The notes below the pieces were generated by a model. That model saw only the letters and a list, made by a program, of their open reading frames with translations, was not told the origin of the DNA and searched no databases. From Hepsetus odoe (Eukaryota; Chordata; Actinopteri; Characiformes; Hepsetidae): a DNA stretch of 64,000 bases. Location of the stretch: the NCBI GenBank assembly GCA_017165825.1, contig CM029387.1:16696240-16760239 (forward strand), in the 5' to 3' direction. Positions 28,401 to 39,126 of this stretch are shown here, piece by piece (the stretch's first letter is position 1; each line of letters starts with the position of its first letter). Both the position numbers and the translations under genes were made by a program.

Positions 28401-31400
28401 AACTTCCTCTTTCTCATTCTACTACCTTTCTGAGGAGATTGCAAGGCAGTGTGTTTATTTTAACATCAGCAAAAGGTTTCAGCAAAGTGTTCTGCATCTG
28501 AATACTTTTCGACATATAGTATCGATCAGACATGTCATACCTTTTTGAAGAATGATCTCCATGGATGTTTTTGCTCCTGCAAAGGCGGCTGCATGAATGG
28601 GGAAGTGACCCAGTTTGTTTTGACGGCAAAATTTTCCACCATTCCTGTGCTGGAGAAAAGGTGAGAGATTCCTTACATCCCTGATGACTCTTAACCCACC
28701 TGGCTCACCCAATCAGGTCAACATCCAGCCTTCTTGAGCTTAATCAAGTGTGTTAGAGAAGGAAAGCAACTGAAAAGTGTGGTAGTTTGCCCTCCAAGTC
28801 AGTATAAGAAATTAAGAGCACTAAGAAGATGCTTGCATTTCAATGGAATCATGTTTAGAAATGTAGCTTCTAAGCACAAGGTTCTTCTTGCCTTTCAGCA
28901 ATGTCAGTTTCTTACCACAGAGATACTCTTGGCTGTATAATTTTGATTGGGGGAACACTTTCAAACTAGCAATGACATTCAATAATCCACTCAAATACCA
29001 TCTAACCAACAGCTATCCTGTGATTAGACACTGAACGAACATGAAAGGGTTTGGGGGCTCTGGAATTGTAGACAGGGAGTGTATTTATGCAAAATCGAAA
29101 GGAAATGAATAAGCTTGATTACCAGTATACACAGTGCTTCATGGTTGTCTATTGAAGCAGCCAGAATTAAAGGAGTGTTCCCGAGGTCCCCCTCTATGTT
29201 AGCGTCGGTCTGGCTATGGGAAAGCAGTTGCTGTGCAAAACAAAATAGAGAGTGTAAAGACTTTGAGAGGTATTCTCGTTTTTATTTACATTTGCACACA
29301 TGTCTATCTTTTTCTATCAATTATTTCTAAAAAGCAATAATCTGAACTTTTGAACAAAAAATGCCCCAATTAAAGGATTACAGACCATTTCTGCTGGGCC
29401 ATTCATCATTTACCTGTCACAGTATAAAGAGCAACTGATAAATTAAAAAATGAAACATTAAACATTAGTCAAGAGTAAATGGGTCAAAGCTACAGCACTA
29501 GAACGCCATGTCATTTCATAGGTCTAAACCTATTAAAACTTTTAATGTATCTCCTTAAATCTGCCTTCTTACATAGATACATTTACAGCATTTAGCAGAT
29601 GCTCTTATCCAGAGCGACTTCCATGTCCTAATTACAGGGACAGTCCCCCTGGAGCAACTCAGGGTTAAGGGTCTTGCTCAGCGACCCAGTGGTGGTAGTG
29701 CTGGAGGTGGGATTTGAACCTGGGACCTCCTGAGCCAAAGCTCCATAGGCAAGTTATCCTTCCACTAGACCACCACCACCCCCATGCTTGGGCTTATCCA
29801 TCCCTGAAGATAATCATAGTGTAAAAAAGAGTCAAGGTCTCCCAGCCATCGTTCAGTCAGGGCCATCGATATTTGTTTCATTACAATCCAATACATAATG
29901 TTCACTCATACTTTCATTATTAATTCTTTCTGGGTTTGGTTTATATCCGGTTGATTTTTCAGCTCCTAGAATGATTTACTTTTGCTTACCTCTCATATAA
30001 AATTTTTTCTTTAAGGACACACTATTTTTTAGTTTTCCACACAAAACATGCTGGGCTGTAACTCCAAGGCTGAGAACCACTAACATGAGTTTCTTAAAGG
30101 TGGACCCACCTCCACCAGGCTGTTGTGTCTGAGGCTGACTGCCAGGTGCAGAGGGGACATGAGGCTTTTATTGAGGATGTTGGGGTCGGCTCCCAGGCTT
30201 AGGAGGGTGGAACAGCTCCCCCGCTGCTCCTTCTGCACGGCCCAATGCAGCGGAGCGTTCCCTTCATCATCCAATGCATTCAGCTCTATACACCCACACA
30301 CACATTGGAATGGTCCGACCTTACCAAAGCCAGATCATGAAGCTCATTCCAATCTTAACAGAAGAAATGTATTCACTTTAACAACATACAAATATTCAGT
30401 ATACTTTATATGTCTAAACCAAGGAGCCTACCTCCTTGCTGCAGTAACAGACACTGCTCTTATAGACAGCCTTAATACTGGAAGTTACAAATGCTGTCAG
30501 GATATGATTGTCTTCAGCCTCAAGAACACTGTTACACTCTTCTTCTTCTTTTTCTTTTGGCTGCTCTGGCACCAAAGCTCAAGAGAATACACTCCACAGG
30601 AGCACAGAGGACTTCATATCTTCAGCTGAAGCATAGCATTGAACATAGTGACTCATTCATCACTGCTCTAGAGCATCCCCTTCTTTATGAAATGCTGTTC
30701 TGTGGAGATCCATTACTAAGCTGTTAAATGTAGGCTTACAATGGAAATGACAATGTATACTTAATTTATTGAAAATATTCATTTGATAATCCAATCGATA
30801 TCCATCCTTTAATCCTATGCAGTACCTCTAGAAAGATATATTTGAGAAACTTATTTTTTTTCTCTGTGTCCATCTGTAGGTATTTCTTCTAAAATGGCTA
30901 ATGGCTGTACATGCAAAATAGGTTTACCTAACTAGCTGGCAAAGAAGTGCTTAAGTGCAATATATTGACCATCTGCCTTCAGCACAATTTGTCAGCTGGT
31001 TATTTATTTCACACCTTGCGGTCCAGTGGCCTGCACGATGAGTTTGATGGCGCGGAGGTGACCCCTACATGTGGCGTAGTGCAGTGGATGGGCACCCGTT
31101 TCATCCTGTGCAGCAAGCAGCTTTGGGTGTCTCTCCAGAGCCACGGTGTTCCCCTCCAGAGCCCACTATGACAAAACACAGTCATAAGCCATCACCAGGC
31201 CAGCACTGAGATGTATCATATTTTGTACATAGTCTTTAAACTAAATTGCAAGAAATCTGCACCTGAAGAACAAAATGCTCAAAAATAATTTTTTTTTACA
31301 TTAGAATCTTTCTTTCCTGTTATTGTAAAGCTGCAACTTTTTTTTTTCGACAACATTAATATGCAAGCTTTGGATGCAAAAAATTGATATTCAACATGAA

Positions 31401-32049
31401 AAAAATCAGCATTTAGAGGAAAAAATTTTGGTGTCCTGTGCCGTTTTTTTTTATTGTTGAATTCAAGAATTAATAAATGAAAATGCATGCTACAACTGGA
31501 AAAAAAATCTTGTTTAAAAGGTATAAAACTTTCCATGCAACTTTATGTAAGAAAAGTGCTTCTTAGCATTTTCATTTTGAACATTGGGTCGGGTTTTGAA
31601 TTTTTAATTTAGCATCCAGTTCCTTTTTCTGGGTTTAAATGTATTAAATTATATTATCCTGAGTTTCTCTATTGTTCACCCCTCTCACTTTGAAGCTTTA
31701 ACCTTTTATATTAGACCACAAGGACAAGAGCAGGTCCCTACAGTCCTCTGTTTCTGTGATGGTGGATGCTGAATGTAGGTTGCACTGCAGTTCTATGGGA
31801 AACTCAGCATAGGAATTTTAGGACCTCATACTTTTACTCTAATAACCGATCATTTAGACAAATTAACCTGTGACAACAACACTTTCCTTTAAGTGTTGGT
31901 TTAACTTCTTCTGGTAAAGATCCACTTTAAGGCTTAACTTTTAGAAGATGTGACGTCAATTTGGTATATAGGAATAAAATACCAACCTCAAACACATCTG
32001 GGAACATCTGGCCGCTCTCATTCTTATCAAACCCACCTGACAGAGGCAT
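16473..32049 (-). CDS. trpa1: Transient receptor potential ankyrin 1 channel
   Basis: Calcium-permeable, non-selective cation channel of sensory neurons, activated by electrophiles and temperature in the family. Exons 5' to 3': 31987-32049, 31015-31165, 30110-30285, 29123-29230, 28541-28649, 27522-27667, 27192-27328, 27028-27076, 26696-26795, 26489-26589, 25741-25910, 24335-24499, 23851-23965, 22852-23018, 22142-22232, 21988-22047, 21659-21757, 21088-21158, 20542-20695, 19775-19864, 19155-19324, 18911-19040, 18615-18797, 17955-18023, 17750-17854, 17467-17573, 16473-16662. Every phase fits and the total is 1,091 aa in 27 coding exons (human is 1,119 aa). A long ankyrin-repeat array is followed by a cysteine-rich linker, six membrane segments with a pore loop, and a C-terminal coiled coil. 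No frameshift or stop was seen. Fish may carry two trpa1 paralogues, and which one this is cannot be told here. One donor (19154, CG|gtctgg) is weak. Confidence 0.95.
16719..16921 (-). mobile_element. SINE family B copy in the last trpa1 intron
   Basis: Full-length, same orientation as trpa1. From its 5' end (high coordinate) it has an A-box-like GGTCTAGTGGTAGG, a B-box-like GGTTCTAATCC, the body, and the 'ctggataagagcgtctg' tail. It sits about 60 bp upstream of the last coding exon. Confidence 0.8.
17037..17130 (+). mobile_element. SINE family A, truncated head
   Basis: Only the tRNA-like head and the start of the body (to 'ctgaggtacctt') are present, in the last trpa1 intron and antisense to the gene. 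Confidence 0.65.
19996..20200 (-). mobile_element. SINE family B copy
   Basis: Minus-strand copy in the trpa1 intron between exons 19 and 20, with head, body and tail all recognisable ('cagacactcctatccagagc'). Confidence 0.75.
20230..20480 (-). mobile_element. SINE family A copy
   Basis: Full-length minus-strand copy in the same trpa1 intron, immediately beside a family B copy. The tRNA head lies at 20400-20477 and the 3' tail near 20232. A further 'ctttcactttcacttta' run beyond the head (20479-20496) looks like the tail of an older copy into which this one inserted. Confidence 0.8.
21088..23018 (-). other. trpa1: trpa1 linker exons with electrophile-sensor cysteines
   Basis: Exons 14-18 code the last ankyrin repeat and the pre-S1 linker. 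By alignment to human TRPA1, Cys602 corresponds to the key sensor C621 (preceded by Arg instead of Lys620), Cys622 to C641, and Lys692 to K710. Position C633 is Ser614 and C665 is Gln646. C651 is replaced by Ser with a Cys one residue later (Cys633). The numbering is from this gene model, and the human roles come from published mutagenesis and structure work. Confidence 0.8.
24511..24721 (-). mobile_element. SINE family A copy abutting a trpa1 acceptor
   Basis: Same orientation as trpa1, with the head truncated at the upstream end. Its 3' tail (tcactttcattttcattt on the minus strand) ends about 10 bases before the acceptor of exon 24335-24499, so it makes up the polypyrimidine tract of that splice site. 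Confidence 0.8.
24787..25033 (-). mobile_element. SINE family A copy
   Basis: Second of three minus-strand copies in one trpa1 intron, near full-length, with diverged head sequence ('ggccagcgttggcctagtgg'). Confidence 0.75.
25035..25258 (-). mobile_element. SINE family A copy
   Basis: Third minus-strand copy, directly abutting the previous one head-to-tail, with the 3' tail region shortened. Confidence 0.75.
26130..26235. repeat. Diverged common teleost interspersed repeat
   Basis: The pattern 'gctggagcct...ccggacaggttgccag' matches, in diverged form, the 3' part of a repeat also present at 33321-33482, 55478-55590 and 59565-59680. The family was not named. Confidence 0.45.
29579..29781 (-). 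mobile_element. SINE family B copy, well preserved
   Basis: The cleanest copy in the window, minus strand, in the trpa1 intron between exons 3 and 4. A box GGTCTAGTGGAAGG, B box GGTTCAAATCC, then body, then the tail with the GCTCT-GGATA-AGAGC hairpin. The pentaloop matches that described for the eel LINE UnaL2, suggesting mobilisation by an L2-clade LINE. Confidence 0.85.
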
Positions 32050-32059
32050 AGCTTCTCAT
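32027..32059 (-). other. Short uORF overlapping the trpa1 start
   Basis: An ATG at 32059, 10 bases upstream of the trpa1 start in another frame, opens a 10-codon reading frame that ends (TGA) after the trpa1 ATG. It would lie in the 5' UTR if exon 2 begins at or before 32059. The upstream ATG has a weak context, so leaky scanning is likely. Confidence 0.35.
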
Positions 32060-32521
32060 CTGCTCTCTCTCAGACCACAAATATACAAAAAAACATAAAG
32101 ACATGCAGAGAATCACTGCTATCATGTGTATTTCTCTCAGTTATTGATAATAAGTTAGTGTCAGAATGATGCTAAGAACCCTGCAGATTGTCTTAGCAAA
32201 TGAAAGTTATCTTTACTGTGGACGATACTTAACTATAACATAACATAAAGATGTAAAAAGATGTGTTGTTTTGACCTACAAGCTGAATTCCTTACAAAAT
32301 TCACGAAACACATTTAAGCAACAATGTTGCCAACTTTATTACAGTGTAATTTCATCTTTATGAAATTTAATCAAATTATTAAAGGATTACTGTTTTTAAA
32401 ACATTCTTTATTGCAGCTCAATTGAACCCAACTCAAGTGTGGAAAAGATTTCCACATCAAAAATTCTTAGAAGGCATTTAAGCATTTTGAAATATTTATG
32501 GACAAAGATTTTCATTCTTAC

Positions 32522-32590
32522 CTGGTTGGATGTCCTGTTCTGTATTGCAAGCCTGTGAGCAGCTCATTACCAGCAGGAGGGTTTTTATAG
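32522..32590 (-). promoter_or_regulatory. trpa1: trpa1 core promoter and non-coding first exon (candidate)
   Basis: Minus-strand TATAAAAA (32589-32582) is followed by a short exon ending in a strong donor, AACCAG|gtaaga, at 32522. With a start about 30 bases after the TATA box, exon 1 would be about 35 nt and splice to the exon carrying the ATG (acceptor near 32060). Spacing and order fit a focused neuronal promoter, but the start site is inferred. Confidence 0.5.
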
Positions 32591-33210
32591 AGTGCCCTGA
32601 ATATCAGATTACTATGTGTGTGTCAGTGAAAAGGCCCTGCAATCTCTGAGTCTAATGGGACTTACAGTCAAGCAGGAAAAAAAAAAAAAACAGACAAAAA
32701 ATGGAAGAGGGGGTTGAAAGTCGAGAATGATCAGCTGTCATTTTATGAGAGTTTATGTGGAAAATAATACAATTGTGAAAAGTCATGATTTGGTTTAATT
32801 GTATTGTATTTGCTTTGTCTGTATTTTTCTTGGGGCTAATTGAATAAGTCAAGCATTACTTCTGAGAAGTGTGAAATCAGTCATGGGATTTTATTCTCAT
32901 CTAAGATGCTTTCTATCATTATTGCAATTCATTTGAGAGGGGAGATGGCTTCCTGTTGCAGACTAGAGGAAATCATTTGCAGTCTAGAATCCTCTATTGT
33001 TTCTGATTTATTCTTTCTTGTTCCTCGGTTGATCCTGTTGCCCTGGTTTCAGGAAGCCCATAGTTTAAACACTCACTCAACATTTTTTTAGGGAGACTTA
33101 CCTCAAAACTACACTTTTTGTCCATTTTATTTAGCAGGTCATTTTACTTAGCAGGTAAAAAGTAAAACACCCATTTGTGTTGATTGATTTTTAATTCTTC
33201 TCTTTTCATT

Positions 33211-33482
33211 TAGGGGGCAGCGGTGGCCTAGTGGTTGGGGAGTTGCCCTGGATCAGAAGGTTGTGGGTTCAAACCCCCTACCAGTGGGTTGCCCTGAGGT
33301 ACCCTTGAGCAAGGTGCCGTCCCTGTCGGTTCGCTCCTCCCTGCGATAGGCTGGCGACCTGTCCAGGGTGCGTCCCCGTCCTTTGCCCTGTGTGAGCTGG
33401 GATGGACTCCAGCATCCCCCCGCCCCCGTCTCCACTCCACCCCCCAACCCGTGACCCTGATAGGACAAGCGGCCCAGAAAAA
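33211..33482 (+). mobile_element. Chimeric repeat: SINE A head joined to another repeat's 3' end
   Basis: 33211-33325 is the family A head and first body part (to 'gcaaggtgccgtccctgtc'). Instead of the expected 'actgctccctggg', the sequence continues with 'ggctggcgacctgtccaggg...gctgggatggactccagc...gacaagcgg', which is the 3' part of the repeat found in reverse at 55478 and 59565. The join is direct, with no spacer. Confidence 0.7.
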
Positions 33483-33699
33483 TGACTCTTTTCATTTAAA
33501 GTGAAAATATATACACAACCTCTTCAAAGAATATATTTAAATATAGTTTTTTTTTTTTTTGACATATACACTTTAGTGAAAAGAACAAGATTTAAAAGGA
33601 GGCATTTAACTTGGTCAGCATCACATACATTTAAAGTAGATCTTAAAATGTTCATTTCTTTTTTATTATAGTGATTTTAAACTTTTCTATATGCAGTAC

Positions 33700-34075
33700 A
33701 TTGTAGTATACTTTTTAGAAGCCCCTCCTTTTCCACTACACCTTGCTGGTGTACCAAATAGAGACTGCATCCCATCTGTTAATGTGCAGTCTTGGTCGTC
33801 CTTTCGTCTTTCATTGATCATTTTCTGACCACAAAGCTGCTCTCGACTGGATTTTTTTGGGGTTGCTGTCAACCACATAAAACCCCAATAAATTGCTGTT
33901 CCTGTACAGGGCCACACACACTAACATGTCAGTGCTGTTGATCACCATCCAAACAAGATCAGGTCTATATCAGTCATGACATCAGAAACTTGCCCATGAT
34001 AGATGGGGCTGAGGACAGCTGATAAACTGTGGAGCAACAGATGAGCTAAGCTCTGAATTACTACACCTGTGTATT
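33700..34075. mobile_element. Probable DNA transposon relic
   Basis: The interior resembles non-autonomous fish DNA elements ('ttcattgatcattttctgaccac', 'acatgtcagtgctgttgatc'). It may be related to the element at 38854-39712. The ends are unclear. Confidence 0.35.
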
Positions 34076-34083
34076 GGACTTAA

Positions 34084-34480
34084 AGTACTGTGCAAAAGTT
34101 TTAGGCAGGTGTGAAAAAATGCAAAAAATGCTTTCAGAAATATAAATAATGATTGCTTATTTTTATCAATTTACAAAATGCAAAGTGAGCGAACAAAAGA
34201 AAAATCTAAATCAAATCAATATTTGGTGTTACTACCTTTTGCCTTAAAACCAGCATCAGTTCTTCTAGGTACACTTGCACAAAGTCAGGGATTCTGTAGG
34301 ATTATAGTCGGTGTCTGATCAACCAGTTTTACCAAACAGGTGCTGATGATCATCAATGTCACACGGAGGTTGAAACACAGTCATGTTTGGAACAACCTAC
34401 CAGCCGAGTTCCTTCAAAAACTGTGTGCAAGTGTACCTAGAAGAACTGATGCTGTTTTGAAGGCAAAGGGTGGTCACAAG
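34084..34480. mobile_element. Truncated Tc1-like element with long inverted repeats
   Basis: It starts 'agtactgtgcaaaagtttta', the same terminus as the element at 62965-63515, and proceeds through the same sub-terminal sequence. Near 34400-34480 it carries the inverse copy up to 'ggcaaagggtggtcaca', but the outer part of that second end is missing. Confidence 0.65.
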
Positions 34481-34639
34481 TTCTAACTTCTAAAATATTA
34501 GTGCGCATTATTAAAATTCAATTCTGTATTTTTGCTTTTAAATTATATTTGTACAAACATTATTCATAATCTATTATAAAGCTAACATATCATATCATAA
34601 TCTTTGCTGAATCATTCTGGGTCCTTCCTGTGGGGAGAC

Positions 34640-34805
34640 TGCATGTTCTCTCCGTGTCTGCAGAGGTTTCCTCCCAGTGCCATGATTTAAAGATGTAAGT
34701 ACATGAGGTGGACTGGAGCTTAATTGACCCCTAGGTGTGAGTGTGAGTGTGAGCCCAGGGAGTCTTCTCTGCCTTTTCCCCTTTGAGCTCTGGAATTGGC
34801 TTCAG
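34640..34805 (+). repeat. Common teleost repeat, 5' part
   Basis: 'gactgcatgttctctccgtg', then 'ggtttcctcccag', then a 'gtgtgagtgtgag' run: the typical 5' part of a widespread fish interspersed repeat whose 3' part is probably that seen at 55478 and 59565. The family name was not assigned. Confidence 0.5.
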
Positions 34806-34824
34806 CTCCCCCTAGGTTAGGGAA

Positions 34825-35222
34825 ATTTACATTTATATTAAGTGCACTTAGCTGATTCTCTTATCCAGAGCTTACAGGAGACCATCCTCTGTAAGCAACT
34901 TGGGGTTAAGGGTTTTGCACAGGAAGCGGTGTCCTAGTGGTTAGGGCGTTGGCCACATGATCGGAGGATCGGGGGTTCGAACCCCTTCCCAATAGGTAGC
35001 CCTGAGGTACCCTTGAGCATGGTGCCGTCCCCATCACTGCTCCCTGGGCACTTTCAATAGCTGCCCACTGCTGCACGGTGTTTGAGTGTGCATGGGTTAA
35101 ATGCAGAGGTCCAATTTCGTTATGGTTCACTGTCTGCTGTGCTGTGACCTCGCAATGACACTTCACCCAATGGTGGTAGTGCTGGAGGTGGGATTCAAAC
35201 CTGCAACCTCTTGGTCCATAAT
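34825..35222 (-). mobile_element. SINE family B split by a SINE A insertion
   Basis: The tail and half of the body (34825-34923) and the remaining body with the B box (35167-35222) flank a complete family A copy, so family A moved after this family B copy was in place. Confidence 0.75.
34925..35166 (+). mobile_element. SINE family A, nested
   Basis: Full-length plus-strand copy. Head 'cggtgtcctagtggttaggg', B box GGTTCGAACCC, and a body ending near 'cgcaatgacacttcac'. It interrupts the family B copy at 34825-35222. Confidence 0.8.
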
Positions 35223-36589
35223 AATTCAATAATTAATAAAATGGTGGGACTGATGGATGGTAGTCAGGAGTGGTCACCAGGTTATAGAATATAAGTATGA
35301 TTGGTATCTGGGACCTCCTGAAAAGCCTAAACAGCTCAGTTTTATGGGAAAATCTTTAAAGTGAAAGACTGGAGTGCATGCCAAACAAATCATTGCAAAT
35401 CATGTTTCAGTAGAGCCAACTCTGCCTTTTATTGGATTTAAAAAATACACTAAGGTCATAATCTGCTCTTAAAATATATTATATATACCATTTTGTGTAA
35501 TTTATGTGAAGCAGCTTTCAGAGGCATTAAAAACGTGTCATCTGCTTATCATCACTTGTGCTATTCTTGTTCGACCTTTTAAAGATTTTAGATTTATAAA
35601 AATGTAATAATGCAGAAGTTTAGGAAGCTAGGTGGAATTCTCTTTGAAATCTAAAACTGTCAGTATTGTGCTATGCAATTTTGTCAAATGGATTCCTTTC
35701 TAACAAGGAAAGGTTTTGGTAAAATAAGGTTTATAAGAAAATATCCTATTTCTGCACAGATGTGGCACAAATTAAAAGCTTTAAATCTTCATTCAGCAGA
35801 TTTACCTACTTTTCTGACTCACTAATAATAAGCAGTATTTTTTCTTTTCATTTCTCATAAACAGTGGCATGACTACTGGGACCTGGATGGCAGACGACAC
35901 ATCTACACATTTTTTTGAGGCCTTCATATAGGTACTGATACAGCTGCACACAGTATACCCAGAGCACACAGAAATATTCAGATACCTCCCCAGTTAGTGA
36001 CTTCTGTTTATCTTCCCCTTATTCATAATGCGGGGTAACTAATTTCAAATGCATTCTTTACCACCAGGTGCATCATAGTATATTCATTACTGAATCATTT
36101 TGGTTTTTAAATTAAAACATTTGCACATACTTGTCAGTTGAGTGACGTGTAACACTTTAAGACGTGTTAAGATCATAATCTTATTTGAGACATTACTATA
36201 GTGAATAAAAAAACTTTATACTTTATTTTTACTTTATTTGTTGTATGGGACGGGGTGTAATTGAGGCGTACAATGTGTTTCTCCATTGCTTTTAAAAATG
36301 GACCCACGGGGAGAAATCATTTCGTCCAGTTGTGTCTGCATCATTGGAAAATCTACAAATAATCACAAATTGGCATTTCAGTTTGGTTCAGATGTTTACA
36401 GACTGCAGTTCAGTTGCTGATTCATGGCGCTCTAAGCCCATTGCAGTTCCCTTCATGAAGCAGATAGTCTTTGTGAAACATCCCTAAAGGCCAGAATAAT
36501 CTGCAAAGCCTTTTATCTGATGCAAGAGCTGATTTGTTCAACAAAAACAAAAAATCTGAAAACTGACAGCAGTTTAATGCCGTTTTAGG

Positions 36590-36860
36590 GGATATCCTTC
36601 TTTCAGCTGCTCCCGTTTAGGGGTCGTCAAAACGGGTCACTTATTTCCATTTCTTCCGATCTTCTGCATCTTCCTCCTTCAAAGCGACCACTTGCATGTC
36701 CTCTCTCACCACATCCATAAACCTCCTCTTGGGTTTTCCTCTTTTCTTCTTTCCTGGCAGCTCCATCTTCAACATCCTCCTCCAAATATAATACTCGTCT
36801 CTCCTCTGGACATTCTTCCTCTTGCTTCTCTAATTTCTCTAACTGTCTCCAAATATTTTA
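36590..36860 (-). mobile_element. RTE-type LINE 3' end fragment
   Basis: Reverse complement of the LINE 3' end seen at 3430-3805: 'agctgctcccgtttaggggt', then 'gcatgtcctctctcaccaca', then 'tccataaacctcctc'. Degenerate. Confidence 0.7.
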
Positions 36861-36964
36861 GTGTTATCAGTAACATACAGTATCGATACACATCATTTTG
36901 CAGTCCATCAGGCAAGTGTTTCAGGCTATTGCAGCTCGACTATGAAAATTTGGGAAGAATCCCC

Positions 36965-37755
36965 TGGTAAAAAAAAATACTGTGTTATTTTCTGTGTTGT
37001 TTTCTTGGACCATTGGATCCTTCCTCCCTGTTGGTACTTCATGTTCTGTGGTCTTCACAAACCCATGGGTTTTCAACTTATATTCAACAAATTATTTTTG
37101 CATTGGAAGTGTGTTTGGTGTCATTATCTAACCACTAGGCATTGATGGCCTAGCAGTCAGGGACCAGGCCCCCAGATCATGGGAGAAAGGTCATGGGTTT
37201 GAATCCCTTACCAGTAGGTTGCCCTGAAGTACACTTGAGCTAGGTACCGTCCCCGTCACTGCTCCCTGGGCGCTTATAGCAATAGCTGCCCCCAGCTGCA
37301 AGTGTTTGTTTGTGTGCAAGGGTAAAATGCAGAGGTGTAATTTCATTGTGGCTCACTGTGTGCTATGCTGTGTTTCACAATGACAAGAATAGTCACTTTC
37401 ACTTATTCATGTTCACTTCATTATCTTGTCAAATGCACCCAATGCCAAGTTTCAGCCTTCTGGCAAAGGCAGACATATTTTGGACTAAAGTCTCCCGTTT
37501 TTTAGTGTGAATCATTATTCTGTTCATTTTCAAAGGAGGTTTTGGACCAATATCAAGCAAAACAGCCCAAAGCATCATTGATCCCACACTGTTTTTGTAA
37601 TTGCATATTCTTTGTATACAGACATTTTATGCCCTCTGACCATATCACACAAATTTACATCTTATCACACCTTATTTTGCACTGAATTGGCTCTGCATTA
37701 GGAAAGTCCCTTTGAAAACATTTCTGGCCACAGAAGTGGCAACAGCACAGTTTTT
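36965..37755 (-). mobile_element. Possible degenerate Tc1/mariner transposase remnant
   Basis: Around 37550-37680 the minus strand can be read as a broken transposase-like stretch (Gly-Ser, Met-Leu, Trp-Ala spacing as in the GGGSxMxWG motif), with stops. A SINE A copy (37141-37406) has inserted in the middle. The assignment is tentative. Confidence 0.35.
37141..37406 (+). mobile_element. SINE family A copy
   Basis: Full-length plus-strand copy ending in 'tagtcactttcactta'. The A-box region is diverged ('ggcctagcagtcaggga') and the B box is GGTTTGAATCC. Confidence 0.75.
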
Positions 37756-38468
37756 TGCCCATATGTTTTTATATTTTTTATCATACTCATAAAATACAAC
37801 AACAGTCTTGCAGGAATGAATTCTGTGAGCACTGTGACATAAACTATCTCCAAATAATGTTTGAAAATGTTGTTAAAGAATGTTTGAATTATTACATGCG
37901 TTGTTTATTTGATGTGATTATTTTTTTATTTCTTTAAGGAAAGAAAGAAATCTGGAATTTACTGTATCATCATTATTCTTGTTATGTAATTTGAAAATGC
38001 CACTTTCTCTATAAACTCTGCGAAACTTTAATCATCAAACCGATCATTGGAAGTGTTCCAAAACTGATTAAATAATAAAAAATAAAAAAAACTTGTTCCA
38101 TAAACATTGAAAGTTTAAAAAGTGGACAAATATTTTTGTTAAGTATTTTTTGTAGATATTACAAAAGAGTAAATTGTAATAATATAAAATGATTAGAAAT
38201 TCTTGGAACAGCAACGTAATAATGTGTTAAACATGTCCTGCGTGAACAAACCCTGAACATGATGCTATGTGACACAACTGCTTTCTGACAACATCCCAGA
38301 ATTTTAACATTGTCCCCACATAATGCTGAGACAGAGACACAACAGCATGAAACTTTGATATGGAATCCTTGCTGGTGCAGAACAACTCTACTCGTGTATG
38401 AAAATGTTGTTACTTTCCGAGTTCACATCAGGGCATTTGATATGAAGGGATTCAGAAAAGACTTCTGA

Positions 38469-38470
<2 letters not shown>

Positions 38471-38548
<78 letters not shown>

Positions 38549-38560
38549 TGTGTGTGTGTT
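38471..38560. repeat. Long (TG)n microsatellite
   Basis: About 90 bp of nearly pure TG dinucleotides with one TA interruption. Confidence 0.95.
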
Positions 38561-38924
38561 TTAACTAGCAGCACAACACAGGCCCAGGAAATCAGCACTC
38601 TTGTTTGCAAATGCGGCACCATCTGTCTGGTGCTTCTGTTCGAATGTCATTAATGAGGCACCAGAGCAATCTAGGCAGCACTAAACTTCCTCCAGTCACT
38701 ATCAGGCTGGACAGTGGCCAGTAGAGGAAATAAAAAATGAAAGAGAAATAGCCATGATTTAGAAAAAATCATCCATGGTTAAATTTTCACGCTAATTGAG
38801 AATCAAAGGGAGTCAGCAAGCAATGTACTTGCTCTTTTAGATGCTGCCGAGCACACTCACAGGCCATTTTGTTAGAAACCCTGCTGCCTACTCTCACTTC
38901 ATGACATCCACTTGAAGTGAAGTG

Positions 38925-39115
38925 AAAGTGACAATTTGTCATTATGAGCACAGAGCAGAGAACTCAGTGAACCACAACCAAATGGACCCTCTGTTTTTAA
39001 CCCAGCAGCGGTATCCAACACCCAGGGAGCATTAATGGGGTCGGTAACTTGTTCAAGGGTACCTCAGTAAACCTACTGGTCTAAGATCCACACTAGGCTG
39101 CCCCAGTACTGGCCC
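38925..39115 (-). mobile_element. SINE family A copy, degraded
   Basis: The 3' tail 'gaagtgaagtgaaagtgac' and the body are recognisable; the head is damaged. Confidence 0.6.
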
Positions 39116-39126
39116 AATTACAACAT

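Larger units (their letters stand above)
23851..32049 (-). other. trpa1: trpa1 ankyrin-repeat exons
   Basis: Exons 1-13 code residues 1 to about 530. Repeated ankyrin signatures are visible, for example GNAPLHWAV, SPLHLAV, GHFPIHAAAF, STALHFACTQG, GCTPLHYAC, GMTPLHLASRNGH and GWSCLHHAA; the array continues into exon 14 with NTALHLAARGGH. These align one to one with the human TRPA1 repeats. The N-terminus before the repeats is about 21-30 residues, shorter than in human, which accounts for most of the length difference. Confidence 0.9.

Noticed and set aside
34925..35000. tRNA-like segments with A and B boxes at many SINE heads
   Set aside because: They do not fold as complete tRNAs by eye and are always followed by the SINE body, so they are not annotated as tRNA genes.
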